DNA of 64,000 nucleotides from Deltaproteobacteria bacterium UBA6106 (GTDB lineage: Bacteria; Desulfobacterota; Syntrophorhabdia; Syntrophorhabdales; Syntrophorhabdaceae): contig DIWM01000010.1 of the NCBI GenBank assembly GCA_002428485.1, positions 1 to 64,000 on the forward strand. The letters run 5' to 3'. Below the pieces are notes generated by a model, which was not told the origin of the DNA, did no database searches, and saw nothing but the letters and a program-made list of their open reading frames with translations. Both the position numbers and the translations under genes were made by a program. Position 1 is the stretch's first letter; every line of letters begins with the position of its first letter. Below, one piece after another: positions 34,688 to 44,064 of this stretch.

Positions 34688-35395
34688 ATGTCAATGCGTT
34701 TGTCGAAATTTTTAGCAAGACATGGAGAGGCGTCAAGGAGAAAATCAGAGGGATTGATACGTAGCGGCAGAGTTAAAGTAAACGGGATAGTTGTCCTTGA
34801 GCCGCAGCATATAGTGATTCCCGGAGTTGATGCAGTCGTCCTTGATAGTCGGACACTGGCCCCGGATACAACATATGTCAATATTGCGCTTTACAAGCCG
34901 GTCGGCTATATCTCCGATCTGATCGATGTCAGAAAGAGAAGAGTTGCACGCGAACTTATTGATATAGGGGCGAAGATCTTTCCGGTAGGCAGGCTGGATT
35001 ATAATTCGGAAGGGCTGATGATCTTTACAAATGACGGGGATTTTGCGAACAGAGTAATGCACCCAAGGCACGGTGTGGAGAAGGAATATTACGTAAAGTT
35101 CAAAGGGGCCCTCACCGGTAATGAAATGCTGGGGATGAAGAAAGGGGTCAGCATTGAAGGTGATGTGTATAGGGTAAAGTCAATTGAATATGTCGGGTCT
35201 TCTATAAAAAATACCTGGTACAGCGTGATCATCGATGAAGGCAAGAACAGGATGATACGCAAGATAGGAGATGCAGTAAACCACCCTGTTCTGAAGTTAA
35301 AGAGGGTCAGGGTGGGCAATCTGAAACTGGGCGATCTAAGGCCGGGGGAATATAGATTATTTAATAAAAGTGAATTGCTGGGCGTGACCCAGTGA
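34688..35395 (+). CDS. RNA pseudouridine synthase, RsuA/RluB family
   Basis: 235 residues. The N-terminal S4 domain reads MRLSKFLARHGEASRRKSEGLIRSG, and the catalytic motif is PVGRLDYNSEGLMIFTNDG with Asp in GRLD. A KNRMIRKIGDAVNHPVLKLKRVRVG segment follows near the C terminus, as in RluB/RsuA. It makes pseudouridine in ribosomal RNA; which subunit is not certain from the sequence. The ATG at 34694 is an alternative start and no strong ribosome site is visible. It converges on the GYD gene with a 6-base gap. Confidence 0.88.
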   Translation: MSMRLSKFLARHGEASRRKSEGLIRSGRVKVNGIVVLEPQHIVIPGVDAVVLDSRTLAPDTTYVNIALYKPVGYISDLIDVRKRRVARELIDIGAKIFPVGRLDYNSEGLMIFTNDGDFANRVMHPRHGVEKEYYVKFKGALTGNEMLGMKKGVSIEGDVYRVKSIEYVGSSIKNTWYSVIIDEGKNRMIRKIGDAVNHPVLKLKRVRVGNLKLGDLRPGEYRLFNKSELLGVTQ

Positions 35396-35401
35396 AGAGG
35401 A

Positions 35402-35686
35402 TCAGCTCATCTTTTCTACAAATTCGTAAACAGGTATTGCCGAGAGGGTCATCAACTGTATCGTCCCCCGTGCCCCAAGCTCGGTTGATACCTTTGCTAT
35501 GGTATCATTGTCAGGCGCCTCAAGAATGCTCAGAAAGTCGTACATTCCCAGAATCGCATACTGGGCAATAACTTTTGCGCCCATTTTTTCGATCTCCTTA
35601 TCAACTTCCTTGATGCGTTCAGGGTTATTCTTAATGGTCTTCCTTCCTTCATTCGTTAACGTGCTGAGCATGATATATACAGGCAT
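35402..35686 (-). CDS. GYD domain protein
   Basis: 94 residues. The sequence MPVYIMLSTLTNEGRKTIKNNPERI, then AQYAILGMYDFLSILEAPD, matches the small GYD family with a dimeric ferredoxin-like fold (G-[YM]-D motif). No catalytic role is established for the family. Its start has GGGGG upstream on the minus strand and it is divergent from ctpA. Confidence 0.8.
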   Translation of the reverse strand: MPVYIMLSTLTNEGRKTIKNNPERIKEVDKEIEKMGAKVIAQYAILGMYDFLSILEAPDNDTIAKVSTELGARGTIQLMTLSAIPVYEFVEKMS

Positions 35687-35711
35687 TATATACCCCCTTT
35701 TAGGATTTGAT

Positions 35712-35742
35712 ATAATACAACAGTTTTTAGTGGAATAGTCAA
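35712..35742 (-). promoter_or_regulatory. Candidate promoter of the GYD gene
   Basis: On the minus strand TTGACT (35742-35737) is followed, after a long 19-bp spacer, by TATTAT (35717-35712). The spacer is outside the best range, so this is a weak call. Confidence 0.35.
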
Positions 35743-35761
35743 TCGTTCCTTTTGATTGCGA

Positions 35762-35790
35762 TTGAAAGTTTTTGAAAATTATAGTATTAT
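35762..35790 (+). promoter_or_regulatory. ctpA promoter
   Basis: TTGAAA at 35762-35767, a 17-bp spacer and TATTAT at 35785-35790, each 5 of 6 to the sigma70 consensus. A GGACAGGAGGA ribosome site follows, and the ATG is at 35810. Confidence 0.65.
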
Positions 35791-35809
35791 CAGGACAGGA
35801 GGACTTTGA

Positions 35810-37111
35810 ATGGGCAGGAAGGCAAAACTATCCTTAAGCATTTTTTTAGTAGTGATCTTTCTCCTTGGTTTTTATATGGGAGCCCAGGGGAAACGGACCA
35901 TTTCGTCGACAAACGACAAGGAGATCTATGAATATTTGAAAACGTTCTCCGATGTCATCGATCTGGTGAAGAAGAACTACGTCGAGGAAACGAAAGACAA
36001 AGATATCATATATGCCGCGATAAAAGGAATCCTTGAATCTCTTGACCCCCATTCCTCTTTTCTTCCACCGGACATGTATAAGGACATGCAGACCGAGACA
36101 AAGGGGGAATTCGGCGGTATTGGCATAGAGATCACTATAAAGGACGGTTTTCCAACGGTTATAACGCCCATAGAGGATACTCCCGCTTACAAGGCAGGGA
36201 TAAAATCCGGGGACCATATCATACGGATCGATGGAAAGCCGACGAAGAATATGGGCCTGATGGACGTTGTGAAGATGATACGGGGGGGAAAGGGAAAACC
36301 GGTGAATCTGACGATCGCCAGGGAAGGTACAACGGGCGTCAAGGAGTACACGGTTGTCCGCGACGTTATCGTCGTGAAGAGCGTAAAATTCAGAATGCTT
36401 GAAGACAATTACGGATATGTACGGATTGCACAGTTCCAGGAAAGGACTGCAAGGGACCTCGATAATGCGGTAAAAGAACTTGAAAAAAGCAACAAGGGCA
36501 ACCCTTTGAAGGGGCTGATACTGGACTTAAGGAATGACCCCGGCGGACTCCTGGAACAGGCCGTGGAGGTATCCGATAAATTTCTTTCAGATGACATAAT
36601 CGTTTCGATAGAGGGGAGGCAGAAAGAAGCAAATAAGATAAAATTCTATGCAAAAAGCAAAAACGGCGATTACCTCGGCCCTCTCGTAGTGCTGGTCAAC
36701 GAAGGCAGCGCGAGCGCCTCCGAGATCGTTGCAGGCGCATTACAGGATTATAAAAGGGCAATAGTCGTAGGCGCGAAGACGTTCGGGAAGGGCTCCGTGC
36801 AGACGATATTTCCACTTGGCGATGGTTCTGCGGTGAGGTTGACTACGGCAAAATATTTTACCCCGAAGGGAAGGTCGATCCAGGCCGAAGGCATCACGCC
36901 GGACATAACCGTGGACAATAATATGGTGAAGGCAAAAGAAAAGATCGTTCCTATAAAAGAAAAGGACCTCGAAAAACGAAATGAAACTGAAAGGAACATC
37001 AAGAAATTAGAGGATTTCAATACCAAGACCCTTGAAGATGAAGATTTTCAATTGCATATGGGCCTGCAGATATTGAAAAGCTGGGAGGCCCTCAGAGGGA
37101 AGAGTTCATAA
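35810..37111 (+). CDS. ctpA: C-terminal processing peptidase (S41)
   Basis: 433 residues. A single N-terminal membrane anchor or signal (LSLSIFLVVIFLLGFYMGAQG) is followed by a helical cap. Next comes a PDZ domain (GGIGIEITIKDGFPTVITPIEDTPAYKAGIKSGDHIIRIDG) and the S41 core with the catalytic Ser in NEGSASASE and the Lys in KTFGKGSVQ. It cleaves periplasmic proteins at their C termini. The last ~60 residues are charged. Its 3' end overlaps the convergent thioesterase gene by 20 bases. Confidence 0.93.
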   Translation: MGRKAKLSLSIFLVVIFLLGFYMGAQGKRTISSTNDKEIYEYLKTFSDVIDLVKKNYVEETKDKDIIYAAIKGILESLDPHSSFLPPDMYKDMQTETKGEFGGIGIEITIKDGFPTVITPIEDTPAYKAGIKSGDHIIRIDGKPTKNMGLMDVVKMIRGGKGKPVNLTIAREGTTGVKEYTVVRDVIVVKSVKFRMLEDNYGYVRIAQFQERTARDLDNAVKELEKSNKGNPLKGLILDLRNDPGGLLEQAVEVSDKFLSDDIIVSIEGRQKEANKIKFYAKSKNGDYLGPLVVLVNEGSASASEIVAGALQDYKRAIVVGAKTFGKGSVQTIFPLGDGSAVRLTTAKYFTPKGRSIQAEGITPDITVDNNMVKAKEKIVPIKEKDLEKRNETERNIKKLEDFNTKTLEDEDFQLHMGLQILKSWEALRGKSS

Positions 37112-37481
37112 GTTTAGCTTTAAAACCTTCCGGTATCCTTTTTGGTTTGCCTTTTGCATCAATGCAGACCATTGTCGTTTGACCCTTTGCGGTTGTCTTG
37201 TTATTCTTTGAAACCCTGTGGTCAAGTACAAAATATGCGTTTTTTGCCTCTTTAACGCATGTTTCTACGGCGATCTCGTCGCCGTAGAACAATTTCTCCG
37301 TTATGTCGAGAGAAACCGTTTTAACGATTATATACGTCCCATCCCTTTCCCAATCCGGGATAGATATGCCGATGGACAGAAGATGCCGGAACCATGATTT
37401 TTCGAAGAATTTAAGGTAATTTGCAAAATATACAACGCCTCCCGCATCAGTGTCCTGATAATATATTCTTGTTGTGTACAT
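37092..37481 (-). CDS. Acyl-CoA thioester hydrolase, YbgC/4HBT family
   Basis: 129 residues from ATG 37481, where the family N terminus begins (MYTTRIYYQDTDAGGVVYF); an upstream ATG at 37535 would add 18 residues with no family match. The catalytic Asp lies in YYQDTDAGGVVYFANYLKFFE, a strong hot-dog fold motif. It hydrolyses short acyl-CoA or acyl-ACP thioesters in the cytoplasm. Its 3' end overlaps ctpA. Confidence 0.85.
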   Translation of the reverse strand: MYTTRIYYQDTDAGGVVYFANYLKFFEKSWFRHLLSIGISIPDWERDGTYIIVKTVSLDITEKLFYGDEIAVETCVKEAKNAYFVLDHRVSKNNKTTAKGQTTMVCIDAKGKPKRIPEGFKAKLMNSSL

Positions 37482-37817
37482 GTCCTTTTCATAACATGTC
37501 TGACGGCTGCCGTCAACACAACGCAGGTAAGGCATGTTGACTTGCCATCATAAATGTGGTCTTTATTGTCAGAAAATATCATAATATTAAGCAGATATCC
37601 ATGAAAGATACCGGGGTAATCAGACAACAACGGACGTGCAGAGGGCATAAAATATGTGAGGAACATGAAATCGAAAGGCTTGCCAGGAGAGGCCGCATTG
37701 AAGTTCTGCCTCGATTATTTAAAAACGAATCAGAAATAGCAAAATCAGCAGATACGTATTATACTTTTACTGTTTAAGACTTATGAGCAAATACAAGATC
37801 ATGAGAGAGGAGGGGAA
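37482..37817. other. Intergenic region before fprA
   Basis: 336 bases between the divergent thioesterase and fprA genes. It holds a short palindrome (GACGGCTGCCGTC near 37500) and an AT-rich stretch with TATTATACT near 37757 that could be a -10 for fprA, but I see no convincing -35. A 73-residue open frame at 37556-37777 has no ribosome site and no recognisable family. GAGGAGGGG lies just before the fprA ATG. Confidence 0.5.
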
Positions 37818-39032
37818 ATGAAACCGGTAGAGATAAAGCCTGATATTTTTTGGGTCGGGGCAATTGACTGGGCCGTTAGGGATTTTCACGGATACATTAC
37901 ACAAAACGGCACCACCTACAACAACTATCTTATCAACGACGATCAGGCAACGCTCGTTGACACGGTGAAGCATGATTTTGACATGGTGACAATAGGGAAT
38001 ATCAGGAGGATAGTCGATCCGTCGAAGATAACGAATCTTGTGATCAATCACATAGAGCCGGACCACGCGAGCGGGATAACCACAGTTATGAAATATATGC
38101 CTGACGCCACAATCTATATTTCAGAGAAAGGGAAAAAGGGCCTTGACAGGCACTGTGATACGTCAAAGTGGGACATGAAGGTCGTGAAAAGCGGCGACAC
38201 GCTGAACACAGGCAAGTACACCCTGGTCTTTCTCGAGACCCCGATGCTCCACTGGCCTGATTCGATGGTAACCTACGTGAAAGAGGCAAAGCTCCTCATC
38301 TCCCAGGACGCCTTCGGACAGCACATAGCGACTCCTTCCCGGTTTGACGATGAATTTATTGAGTGTCATTCTGAATTTGAGCTTAACGACGCCGTGGTAG
38401 ATTATTACGCGAACATCCTTATGCCTTTCGGACAATTGATCAAGTCGAAGATCGATGAGATCGTCAGGCTCGGCATCGAGATCGATATGATCGCGCCTGA
38501 TCACGGCATTATATGGAGAAAAGATCCCGGGAAGATCATCCGGATGTACCTTGATATGGCAGGCGGCAAGGCCGACCGGCAGGTTGCGATCATCTACGAT
38601 ACCATGTGGCACAGCACTGAGCTCATGACGATCCCTATTATGCAGGGGATCAAGGACGAGGGCGTTGACTGCAAGGTCATAAAACTGCGGGCTACGCCGA
38701 TGAGCGTAGCGATCAAAGAATTCTGGAGATCAAGAGGCTGTCTCATAGGGACGCCCACGATCAATAATGTTATGTTTCCATCGGTGGCGGAGTTTTTACA
38801 TCACCTGGGGGGGCTGCGGCCAAAAAACAGGATTGTCGGAGCCTTCGGAAGCTTTGGATGGGGAGGCGGGGCCGTGAAAGAAGCCTACGAGTCATTGAAG
38901 CGTATGGGTCTCGAGATGGTGGAGCCGGGAGTACAGGTGTTGTATAAGCCGTCGGTGGATGATGAAGACAAGTGCTATGAATTCGGCAGGACCTTCGCAC
39001 AGAAGGTAAAAGAATATCACGGCAAATTTTAA
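37818..39032 (+). CDS. fprA: Flavodiiron protein (A-type flavoprotein)
   Basis: 404 residues. The N-terminal metallo-beta-lactamase-like domain carries the di-iron ligands, seen in NHIEPDHASG, LHWPDSM, SQDAFGQH and APDHGIIWR. From ~residue 255 a flavodoxin domain binds FMN (VAIIYDTMWHSTELM, GTPTINNVMFPSV, GSFGWGGGAV). It reduces oxygen to water or NO to nitrous oxide in anaerobes, with rubredoxin or similar donors. Rubrerythrin follows 45 bases downstream. Confidence 0.95.
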   Translation: MKPVEIKPDIFWVGAIDWAVRDFHGYITQNGTTYNNYLINDDQATLVDTVKHDFDMVTIGNIRRIVDPSKITNLVINHIEPDHASGITTVMKYMPDATIYISEKGKKGLDRHCDTSKWDMKVVKSGDTLNTGKYTLVFLETPMLHWPDSMVTYVKEAKLLISQDAFGQHIATPSRFDDEFIECHSEFELNDAVVDYYANILMPFGQLIKSKIDEIVRLGIEIDMIAPDHGIIWRKDPGKIIRMYLDMAGGKADRQVAIIYDTMWHSTELMTIPIMQGIKDEGVDCKVIKLRATPMSVAIKEFWRSRGCLIGTPTINNVMFPSVAEFLHHLGGLRPKNRIVGAFGSFGWGGGAVKEAYESLKRMGLEMVEPGVQVLYKPSVDDEDKCYEFGRTFAQKVKEYHGKF

Positions 39033-39077
39033 TAACAGCGTAGCTGAGAGAAAAATCTCAAGGAGGGCTATATAACC

Positions 39078-39572
39078 ATGTCAAAGACGGAGAAAAACCT
39101 TCAGGAAGCATTTGCCGGGGAATCACAGGCAAACAGGAAATATCTTGCCTTTGCGAAAAAGGCTGAAGAAGAGGGTTTCGGGCAGGCCGCTAAACTTTTC
39201 CGGGCAGCGGCGGAAGCAGAAACTGTCCACGCTCATAACCATTTAAGGGAAATAAAAGGCATTAAAAGCACAAAGGAAAACCTTCAGGAGGCTATAGGCG
39301 GTGAAACACATGAGTTTCAAAGCATGTATCCCCAGATGATAGAGGATGCAAAACGGGAAGGGAACAACGGGGCGTTACGGAGCTTTAATTACGCGAACGA
39401 GGTTGAAAAGGTACATGCCGGTCTCTACCGGAAGATGCTCGATAACCTTGGGAAAAACGAAGCAGTTGAATATTATGTCTGCAAGGTATGCGGCAACACC
39501 GTAGAAGGCGAACCGCCCGATGAGTGCCCGGTCTGCAAAGCTAAGAAGGTTGCCTTTTATAAGGTAGATTAA
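39078..39572 (+). CDS. rbr: Rubrerythrin
   Basis: 164 residues. The ferritin-like four-helix part has the di-iron Glu/His set (EAFAGESQANRKY, EAETVHAHNH, GGETHEFQSMYP, NEVEKVHAGLY). The C-terminal rubredoxin-like domain has CKVCGN and CPVCKAK to bind one iron. It reduces hydrogen peroxide in the cytoplasm. AAGGAGGGC lies upstream, preceded by a small hairpin (TGAGA/TCTCA at 39045-39060). It is probably co-transcribed with fprA. Confidence 0.95.
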   Translation: MSKTEKNLQEAFAGESQANRKYLAFAKKAEEEGFGQAAKLFRAAAEAETVHAHNHLREIKGIKSTKENLQEAIGGETHEFQSMYPQMIEDAKREGNNGALRSFNYANEVEKVHAGLYRKMLDNLGKNEAVEYYVCKVCGNTVEGEPPDECPVCKAKKVAFYKVD

Positions 39573-39577
39573 TATAA

Positions 39578-39603
39578 AGCTCAGAAGTTATTAGCTCACA
39601 GCC
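39578..39603. repeat. Degenerate short repeat between rbr and flavodoxin-like gene
   Basis: Two related units, AGCTCAGAAG and AGCTCACAGCC, lie within 26 bases just after the rubrerythrin stop. It is one of several junction repeats in the 39.5-60.7 kb stretch. Confidence 0.4.
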
Positions 39604-39669
39604 GACAGCATAACCTGTCGAAGATTGTCGGATCTTTCTTCTTATGCTTGGCTGATTCCAGGAGGGATG

Positions 39670-40242
39670 ATGAAGGTCGTTGCCTTTAATGGAAGCCCGA
39701 GAGTTGGCGGAAATACAGATATATTGCTCGGAGAGGCACTCGGGGCAATCCAGCAATCAGGGAATAAGATTATTTTATTCAGGCTGAACGATATGAATCT
39801 CAAGACATGCCAGAACTGCGGTGCGTGCGAACAAACCGGAGAATGCGTCATCGAGGACGATATGAAGGAGATTTACGCCGCTATCAGAGAAGCGGAAAGG
39901 ATCATCATTGCTTCCCCGATATTTTTCTCCGGACTTTCAGCACAGACCAAGATAATGATAGACAGATGCCAGGCGATTTGGTGTGAAAAATATCTTTTAA
40001 AAAAGGCGATACCTGAAGGAAGGAATGGTCGAAAGGGACTGCTTGTCCTCGTGGGCGGAATGAAGAAAGATATCGGGATACAGTGCGGAGATGCAACAGC
40101 AAAGGCCTTTTTCAGGTCTGTCAGCGTCCCAGTGCATGAAACAGTGGGTTTCCTGGGTGTTGACAAAAAAGGCGTGGTGGTTGACCACCCGACGGCATTG
40201 CTTGATGTCTATCATGCCGGACAGCGTCTTATAGCCCCTTGA
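39670..40242 (+). CDS. Flavodoxin-like NAD(P)H-dependent FMN reductase
   Basis: 190 residues from ATG 39670 (MKVVAFNGSPR), which has GGAGG four bases upstream; the adjacent ATG at 39667 is too close to it. The FMN phosphate loop is FNGSPRVGGNT, followed by MNLKTCQNCGACEQTGECVIEDDM, the Cys-rich stretch common in the iron-sulfur flavoprotein-like branch. ASPIFFSGLSAQTKIMIDR completes the flavin site. Role: cytoplasmic electron transfer or quinone/metal reduction. It sits with oxygen-defence and iron genes. Confidence 0.82.
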   Translation: MKVVAFNGSPRVGGNTDILLGEALGAIQQSGNKIILFRLNDMNLKTCQNCGACEQTGECVIEDDMKEIYAAIREAERIIIASPIFFSGLSAQTKIMIDRCQAIWCEKYLLKKAIPEGRNGRKGLLVLVGGMKKDIGIQCGDATAKAFFRSVSVPVHETVGFLGVDKKGVVVDHPTALLDVYHAGQRLIAP

Positions 40243-40265
40243 AAAATCTATAAAAGGTATCGTGA

Positions 40266-42512
40266 ATGGACAACGAGTTATTTCCCGTTACGTCACTTGA
40301 GGAAAATGAGGAAGGCGTGGTGCATCTTTTGTCCGGCGGCAGAGGACTCACGAGCAGGCTCGCCGCGATGGGGATCATACCGGGTATAAAGATCAGGGTC
40401 TTAAGAAACAGCGGAAGACAGATCATAGTCTTTGCCTCGGATACCAGAGTTGCCCTCGGCAAAGGACAGGCGGACAAGATCCTCGTTGAAAAGATAAACG
40501 CGGTCCGGGGCAAGAATGAAGAGAAAAAACCGTCGAAGGGTTTTCTCGTTGCCTTGGCCGGGCAGCCTAATGTAGGAAAAACAACCGTTTTTAACCTCCT
40601 TACCGGTTTGTCGCAGCATGTTGGCAACTGGCCCGGGAAGACTGTCGAAATGAAAGAGGGGTTTCATAGCGTCAACGGCTTTGAACTGAGGATAGTCGAT
40701 TTGCCCGGGACGTATAGCCTCAGCGCATTCTCTGAAGAAGAGAGGGTTGCGAGGGATTTCATCATCCATGAAAATCCTGATGTCGTTGTCCTTGTCGTCA
40801 ACGCCTCTGCCCTGGAGAGAAGCCTGTATCTTCTTACCGAGATACTCCTTTTGAGATCACCTGTCGTTGTCGCGGTAAATATGGTGGATATGGCAGAAGG
40901 GCAGGGTGTATATATTGACATCAACGCACTTCAGAAATCGATGCATATACCGGTTGTGCCCATGGTTGCTATAAAGAACCAGGGCATTAAAGAACTTGTT
41001 GCTAAAATTATTGAGGTTGCAGAAGGCGAGTTGAAATATGTTCCGAGGATGCCGGAGGTATCCCCGGAACACAAGGAGATCTTTTTTAAGCTGCTTGGAA
41101 TGATCAAAGAATACCTCCCCATCCCTTATAATGATATCTGGATAGCTACCAAGCTTATGGAGGGCGACCCCGAGGCATCGGATGCCGTAAAAGGCATTAT
41201 ACCCAACGAAATATGGAATGAAGTTCAATTGCTTCTTGTTAAGCACGAGGATGCGCTCAGGGCAGTCGTGGGAGGAAGATACGACTGGATCGAGGAGACA
41301 ACAAGGGCCGCAGTCTCACGTTTCAAGCGAGGGCAGGTGCTTATAACAGACAGGATAGACCATATCCTTACGAGGCCCATCTTGGGTGTCCCTATCCTTC
41401 TGGGAATACTGGCAGTCATCTTTTTGCTGACGTTCAAGGCAGGCTTTCCCTTGCAAAAGCTTCTCGAAACAGTTACGAGCGCCTTTGGCAGGTGGGTCGA
41501 TGCCAGCCTTATGAACGAGCCATGGTGGATCCGCGGGATATTGGTAAACGGCGTTATAGGCGGCGCAGGGACGGTGCTGACGTTCACGCCGATCCTTGCT
41601 ATATTCTTCTTTTCAATGGCCTTTCTCGAAAATATCGGGTATATGGCGCGCGCTGCCTTTGTCATGGACCGTTTTATGCACATTATAGGGCTCCATGGAA
41701 AAAGTTTTATGCCCATGTGCCTCGGTTTTGGCTGTAATGTGCCTGCAGTGTTGGGCGCCCGCATCATTGAGTCTAATAAGGCAAGGCTGCTTACAATATT
41801 TCTGACACCTTTTATACCATGCACGGGAAGGCTTGCCGTATTAACATTTATTACCGCGGCGATCTTTGGAGGAAACGCTCTTCTGGTTTCATGGTTTTTA
41901 GTTGCGTTAAATATTGTTCTGCTCGGCCTCTCGGGCATGATAATAAGCAGGGTCTTTTATAAAGACGAGCCGGTACCATTCATTATGGAATTGCCGCTTT
42001 ATCACAAACCTGATTTCAAGACCATTATCACCGTGGTGTGGGGCAGAACGATAACCTTCGTAAAGAAAGCAGGCACCGTGATCCTTGCCTTTTCGGTTAT
42101 ACTGTGGATTATGTCGAACGTACCGGGTGGAGCGGTTGAAAGCAGCCTCCTCGCCTGGGCCGGGAGGCTGCTCGAGCCCATAGGGATTCCGCTCGGGTTT
42201 GACTGGAAGATGATTGTTGCCCTCCTGTCGACGGTTGTCGCAAAAGAGAACGCCGTTGCAACACTTGGCGTCCTTTATAGTGTTGGGGAACAGGGCTTGA
42301 TGAACGTTTTGCCGACCGTGGTAAGCAATCCGTCAGCGATCGCCTTTCTCTTCGTCCTGATGGTATTTCTCCCGTGTGCCCCCACCATATCGGTCATGCG
42401 GCAGGAAATGGACAACTGGAAATTGTTTTTTGCTTCCGTTATTTTTATGATTGTCCTTTCCTATGCGGGGGGGATCGTTATGTATCATCTTGCGAAAAAC
42501 ATAGGAATATAA
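40266..42512 (+). CDS. feoB: FeoA-FeoB fusion, ferrous iron transporter
   Basis: 748 residues. The first ~80 form a FeoA-like SH3 domain (GGRGLTSRLAAMGIIPGIKIRVL). The GTPase domain then starts with AGQPNVGKTTVFNLLTG (G1), WPGKTVE, DLPGTYSL (G3) and NMVDMAEG (NxxD, G4). The membrane part has GCNVPAVLGARI and TPFIPCTGRL, both conserved in FeoB pores. It imports Fe(II) across the inner membrane. The fused FeoA domain is less common than separate genes. Rubrerythrin and FprA nearby fit anaerobic iron use. Confidence 0.95.
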   Translation: MDNELFPVTSLEENEEGVVHLLSGGRGLTSRLAAMGIIPGIKIRVLRNSGRQIIVFASDTRVALGKGQADKILVEKINAVRGKNEEKKPSKGFLVALAGQPNVGKTTVFNLLTGLSQHVGNWPGKTVEMKEGFHSVNGFELRIVDLPGTYSLSAFSEEERVARDFIIHENPDVVVLVVNASALERSLYLLTEILLLRSPVVVAVNMVDMAEGQGVYIDINALQKSMHIPVVPMVAIKNQGIKELVAKIIEVAEGELKYVPRMPEVSPEHKEIFFKLLGMIKEYLPIPYNDIWIATKLMEGDPEASDAVKGIIPNEIWNEVQLLLVKHEDALRAVVGGRYDWIEETTRAAVSRFKRGQVLITDRIDHILTRPILGVPILLGILAVIFLLTFKAGFPLQKLLETVTSAFGRWVDASLMNEPWWIRGILVNGVIGGAGTVLTFTPILAIFFFSMAFLENIGYMARAAFVMDRFMHIIGLHGKSFMPMCLGFGCNVPAVLGARIIESNKARLLTIFLTPFIPCTGRLAVLTFITAAIFGGNALLVSWFLVALNIVLLGLSGMIISRVFYKDEPVPFIMELPLYHKPDFKTIITVVWGRTITFVKKAGTVILAFSVILWIMSNVPGGAVESSLLAWAGRLLEPIGIPLGFDWKMIVALLSTVVAKENAVATLGVLYSVGEQGLMNVLPTVVSNPSAIAFLFVLMVFLPCAPTISVMRQEMDNWKLFFASVIFMIVLSYAGGIVMYHLAKNIGI

Positions 42513-42686
42513 TGCCTGATTATAATTTTTCCCGGGCTCTTTCGACGATTGCAACACAAAGGAGGCGACGAAGATATTTATGAGTATATTAAGGGGGTTT
42601 GTCCTCTCCATTTTTATCGATCCGGAGAATTCCTTCCAGCCTTATGAACGTGTCCGGGACTGATAGAACCAAAAACGGGGGCTGAT

Positions 42687-44033
42687 GTGAGAACATTCGT
42701 TTTTTCATGTTTTGTAATCGTGCTGGCATGTTCCCGGGTCTTTGCGTTGGAGTATACTCTTGACGATCTTTACAAAATGGCCCTGGAGCGCTCCGAGAAG
42801 ATCAAAATATCCGAAGAGGACCTGTTCATTGCCGAAAAAGGGAGAGACAAGGCATTGTCTGCTTTGCTTCCGAAACTTTCAGGGGTAGGAGGTTACACCC
42901 GTTATAGGGATAACAAGGTCAACGATAATAACAGCTTGATCCAGCCTGACGATACGGCTAACTGGGGTTTAAGGCTTGACCAGTCGTTTTCCCTCGGAGG
43001 AAAAGAGATTATTGCTTACGGAATGGCCAGGAACAACATCGGCAAAAGCAGGTACGATCTTTTTGCTGTTAAAGAAGGGTACATGTATACCGTGACCAGC
43101 ACCTACTATGAGCTGCTGAAGACAAAAAAGGTTGTCGATATCGCAAGGCAAAACGTGGAGCGGCTTACAAAATACAGGGACGCTGCATCGACCCGGTTGA
43201 AGGTAGGGGAGGTTACGAAAACTACGCTCCTGAGGGCAGAGGCCGAGTTATCCGGGGCGCAGTCCGATCTGATCAAGGCTGAGAATATCCAGAGATTAGC
43301 AAAGGCTGTCCTCGCAAGGGTTGTGGGTATCCAAAGCGACTTTGAAGTGAAGGAGACCCAGGACCTGTTGCTGGAAGCCTCCCGTGCTGACGACATCAAT
43401 AGCGTTGTAAAGGAATGCAAATTACCGACAGTTGATTGTCTGAAAGAGACTGCGTACACAGAACGGGCCGAATTAAAATCACTGGATGTGCAGAAGAACA
43501 TAGCCGATGCAACAGTCAAATTCGCACGCGGCTCCTACTGGCCCACGGTTGCCGTTGAAGGCGCGTATCAAAGAAAGATCGAGAGTCCTGAAACGCAAAG
43601 CATTATCAGGGACAACCTTTATGGTGGTGTCAGGCTCATCTTCCCATTCTTTGAAGGCGGGCTAAGAAATGCCGAGGTCCAGGAAGCCACCGCAAGAAAG
43701 AGGCAGGCCGATTATAGCTTTGAAGATATCAAAAAGTCTGTGACGGTTGAGGTTGAAACTGCATATCTCGATTTTCTTACACAAAAAGGTACCCTGAAAT
43801 CCCTTGAGGACCAGCTTGTTTTTGCAAAAGATAATTTCAATGCCGTCACAAAGCAGTTCGAGTATGGACTTGCCCACAGCATTGATGTTATGGATGCCAA
43901 CACATTGCTTGTTACAGCTCAGAGACAACTGGCCGACGTTATATGCAATTACCAGTTATCGATCGCAAGGTTAAAGCGGGCAACCGGCACGTTGTTACAG
44001 TTCGTTATGGGCAACAACGCCGTCCTTCAATAA
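42687..44033 (+). CDS. TolC-family outer-membrane efflux protein
   Basis: 448 residues from GTG 42687 with a GGGGG stretch upstream. A signal peptide (FVFSCFVIVLACSRVFA) precedes the two TolC repeats, each with long helices; YTLDDLYKMALERSEKI starts the first, and GEVTKTTLLRAEAELSGAQSDL and GLAHSIDVMDANTLLVTAQRQL mark the repeat pattern. It forms the outer-membrane duct for the RND pump made by the next two genes. Confidence 0.9.
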   Translation: MRTFVFSCFVIVLACSRVFALEYTLDDLYKMALERSEKIKISEEDLFIAEKGRDKALSALLPKLSGVGGYTRYRDNKVNDNNSLIQPDDTANWGLRLDQSFSLGGKEIIAYGMARNNIGKSRYDLFAVKEGYMYTVTSTYYELLKTKKVVDIARQNVERLTKYRDAASTRLKVGEVTKTTLLRAEAELSGAQSDLIKAENIQRLAKAVLARVVGIQSDFEVKETQDLLLEASRADDINSVVKECKLPTVDCLKETAYTERAELKSLDVQKNIADATVKFARGSYWPTVAVEGAYQRKIESPETQSIIRDNLYGGVRLIFPFFEGGLRNAEVQEATARKRQADYSFEDIKKSVTVEVETAYLDFLTQKGTLKSLEDQLVFAKDNFNAVTKQFEYGLAHSIDVMDANTLLVTAQRQLADVICNYQLSIARLKRATGTLLQFVMGNNAVLQ

Positions 44034-44064
44034 CAATGACAGCAGATGCGAAGGAGCGAAGAGG

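Noticed and set aside
37556..37777. 73-residue open frame between the thioesterase and fprA genes
   Set aside because: No ribosome site, no known family and no overlap with other genes; composition is not convincing.
39603..39620. Hairpin CGACAG/CTGTCG after rubrerythrin as a terminator
   Set aside because: No T-run follows; it may be part of the junction repeat or a leader stem.
42580..42663. 27-codon frame after feoB as a possible small Feo protein
   Set aside because: GGAGG is 14 bases away, and the sequence has no FeoC-like feature.
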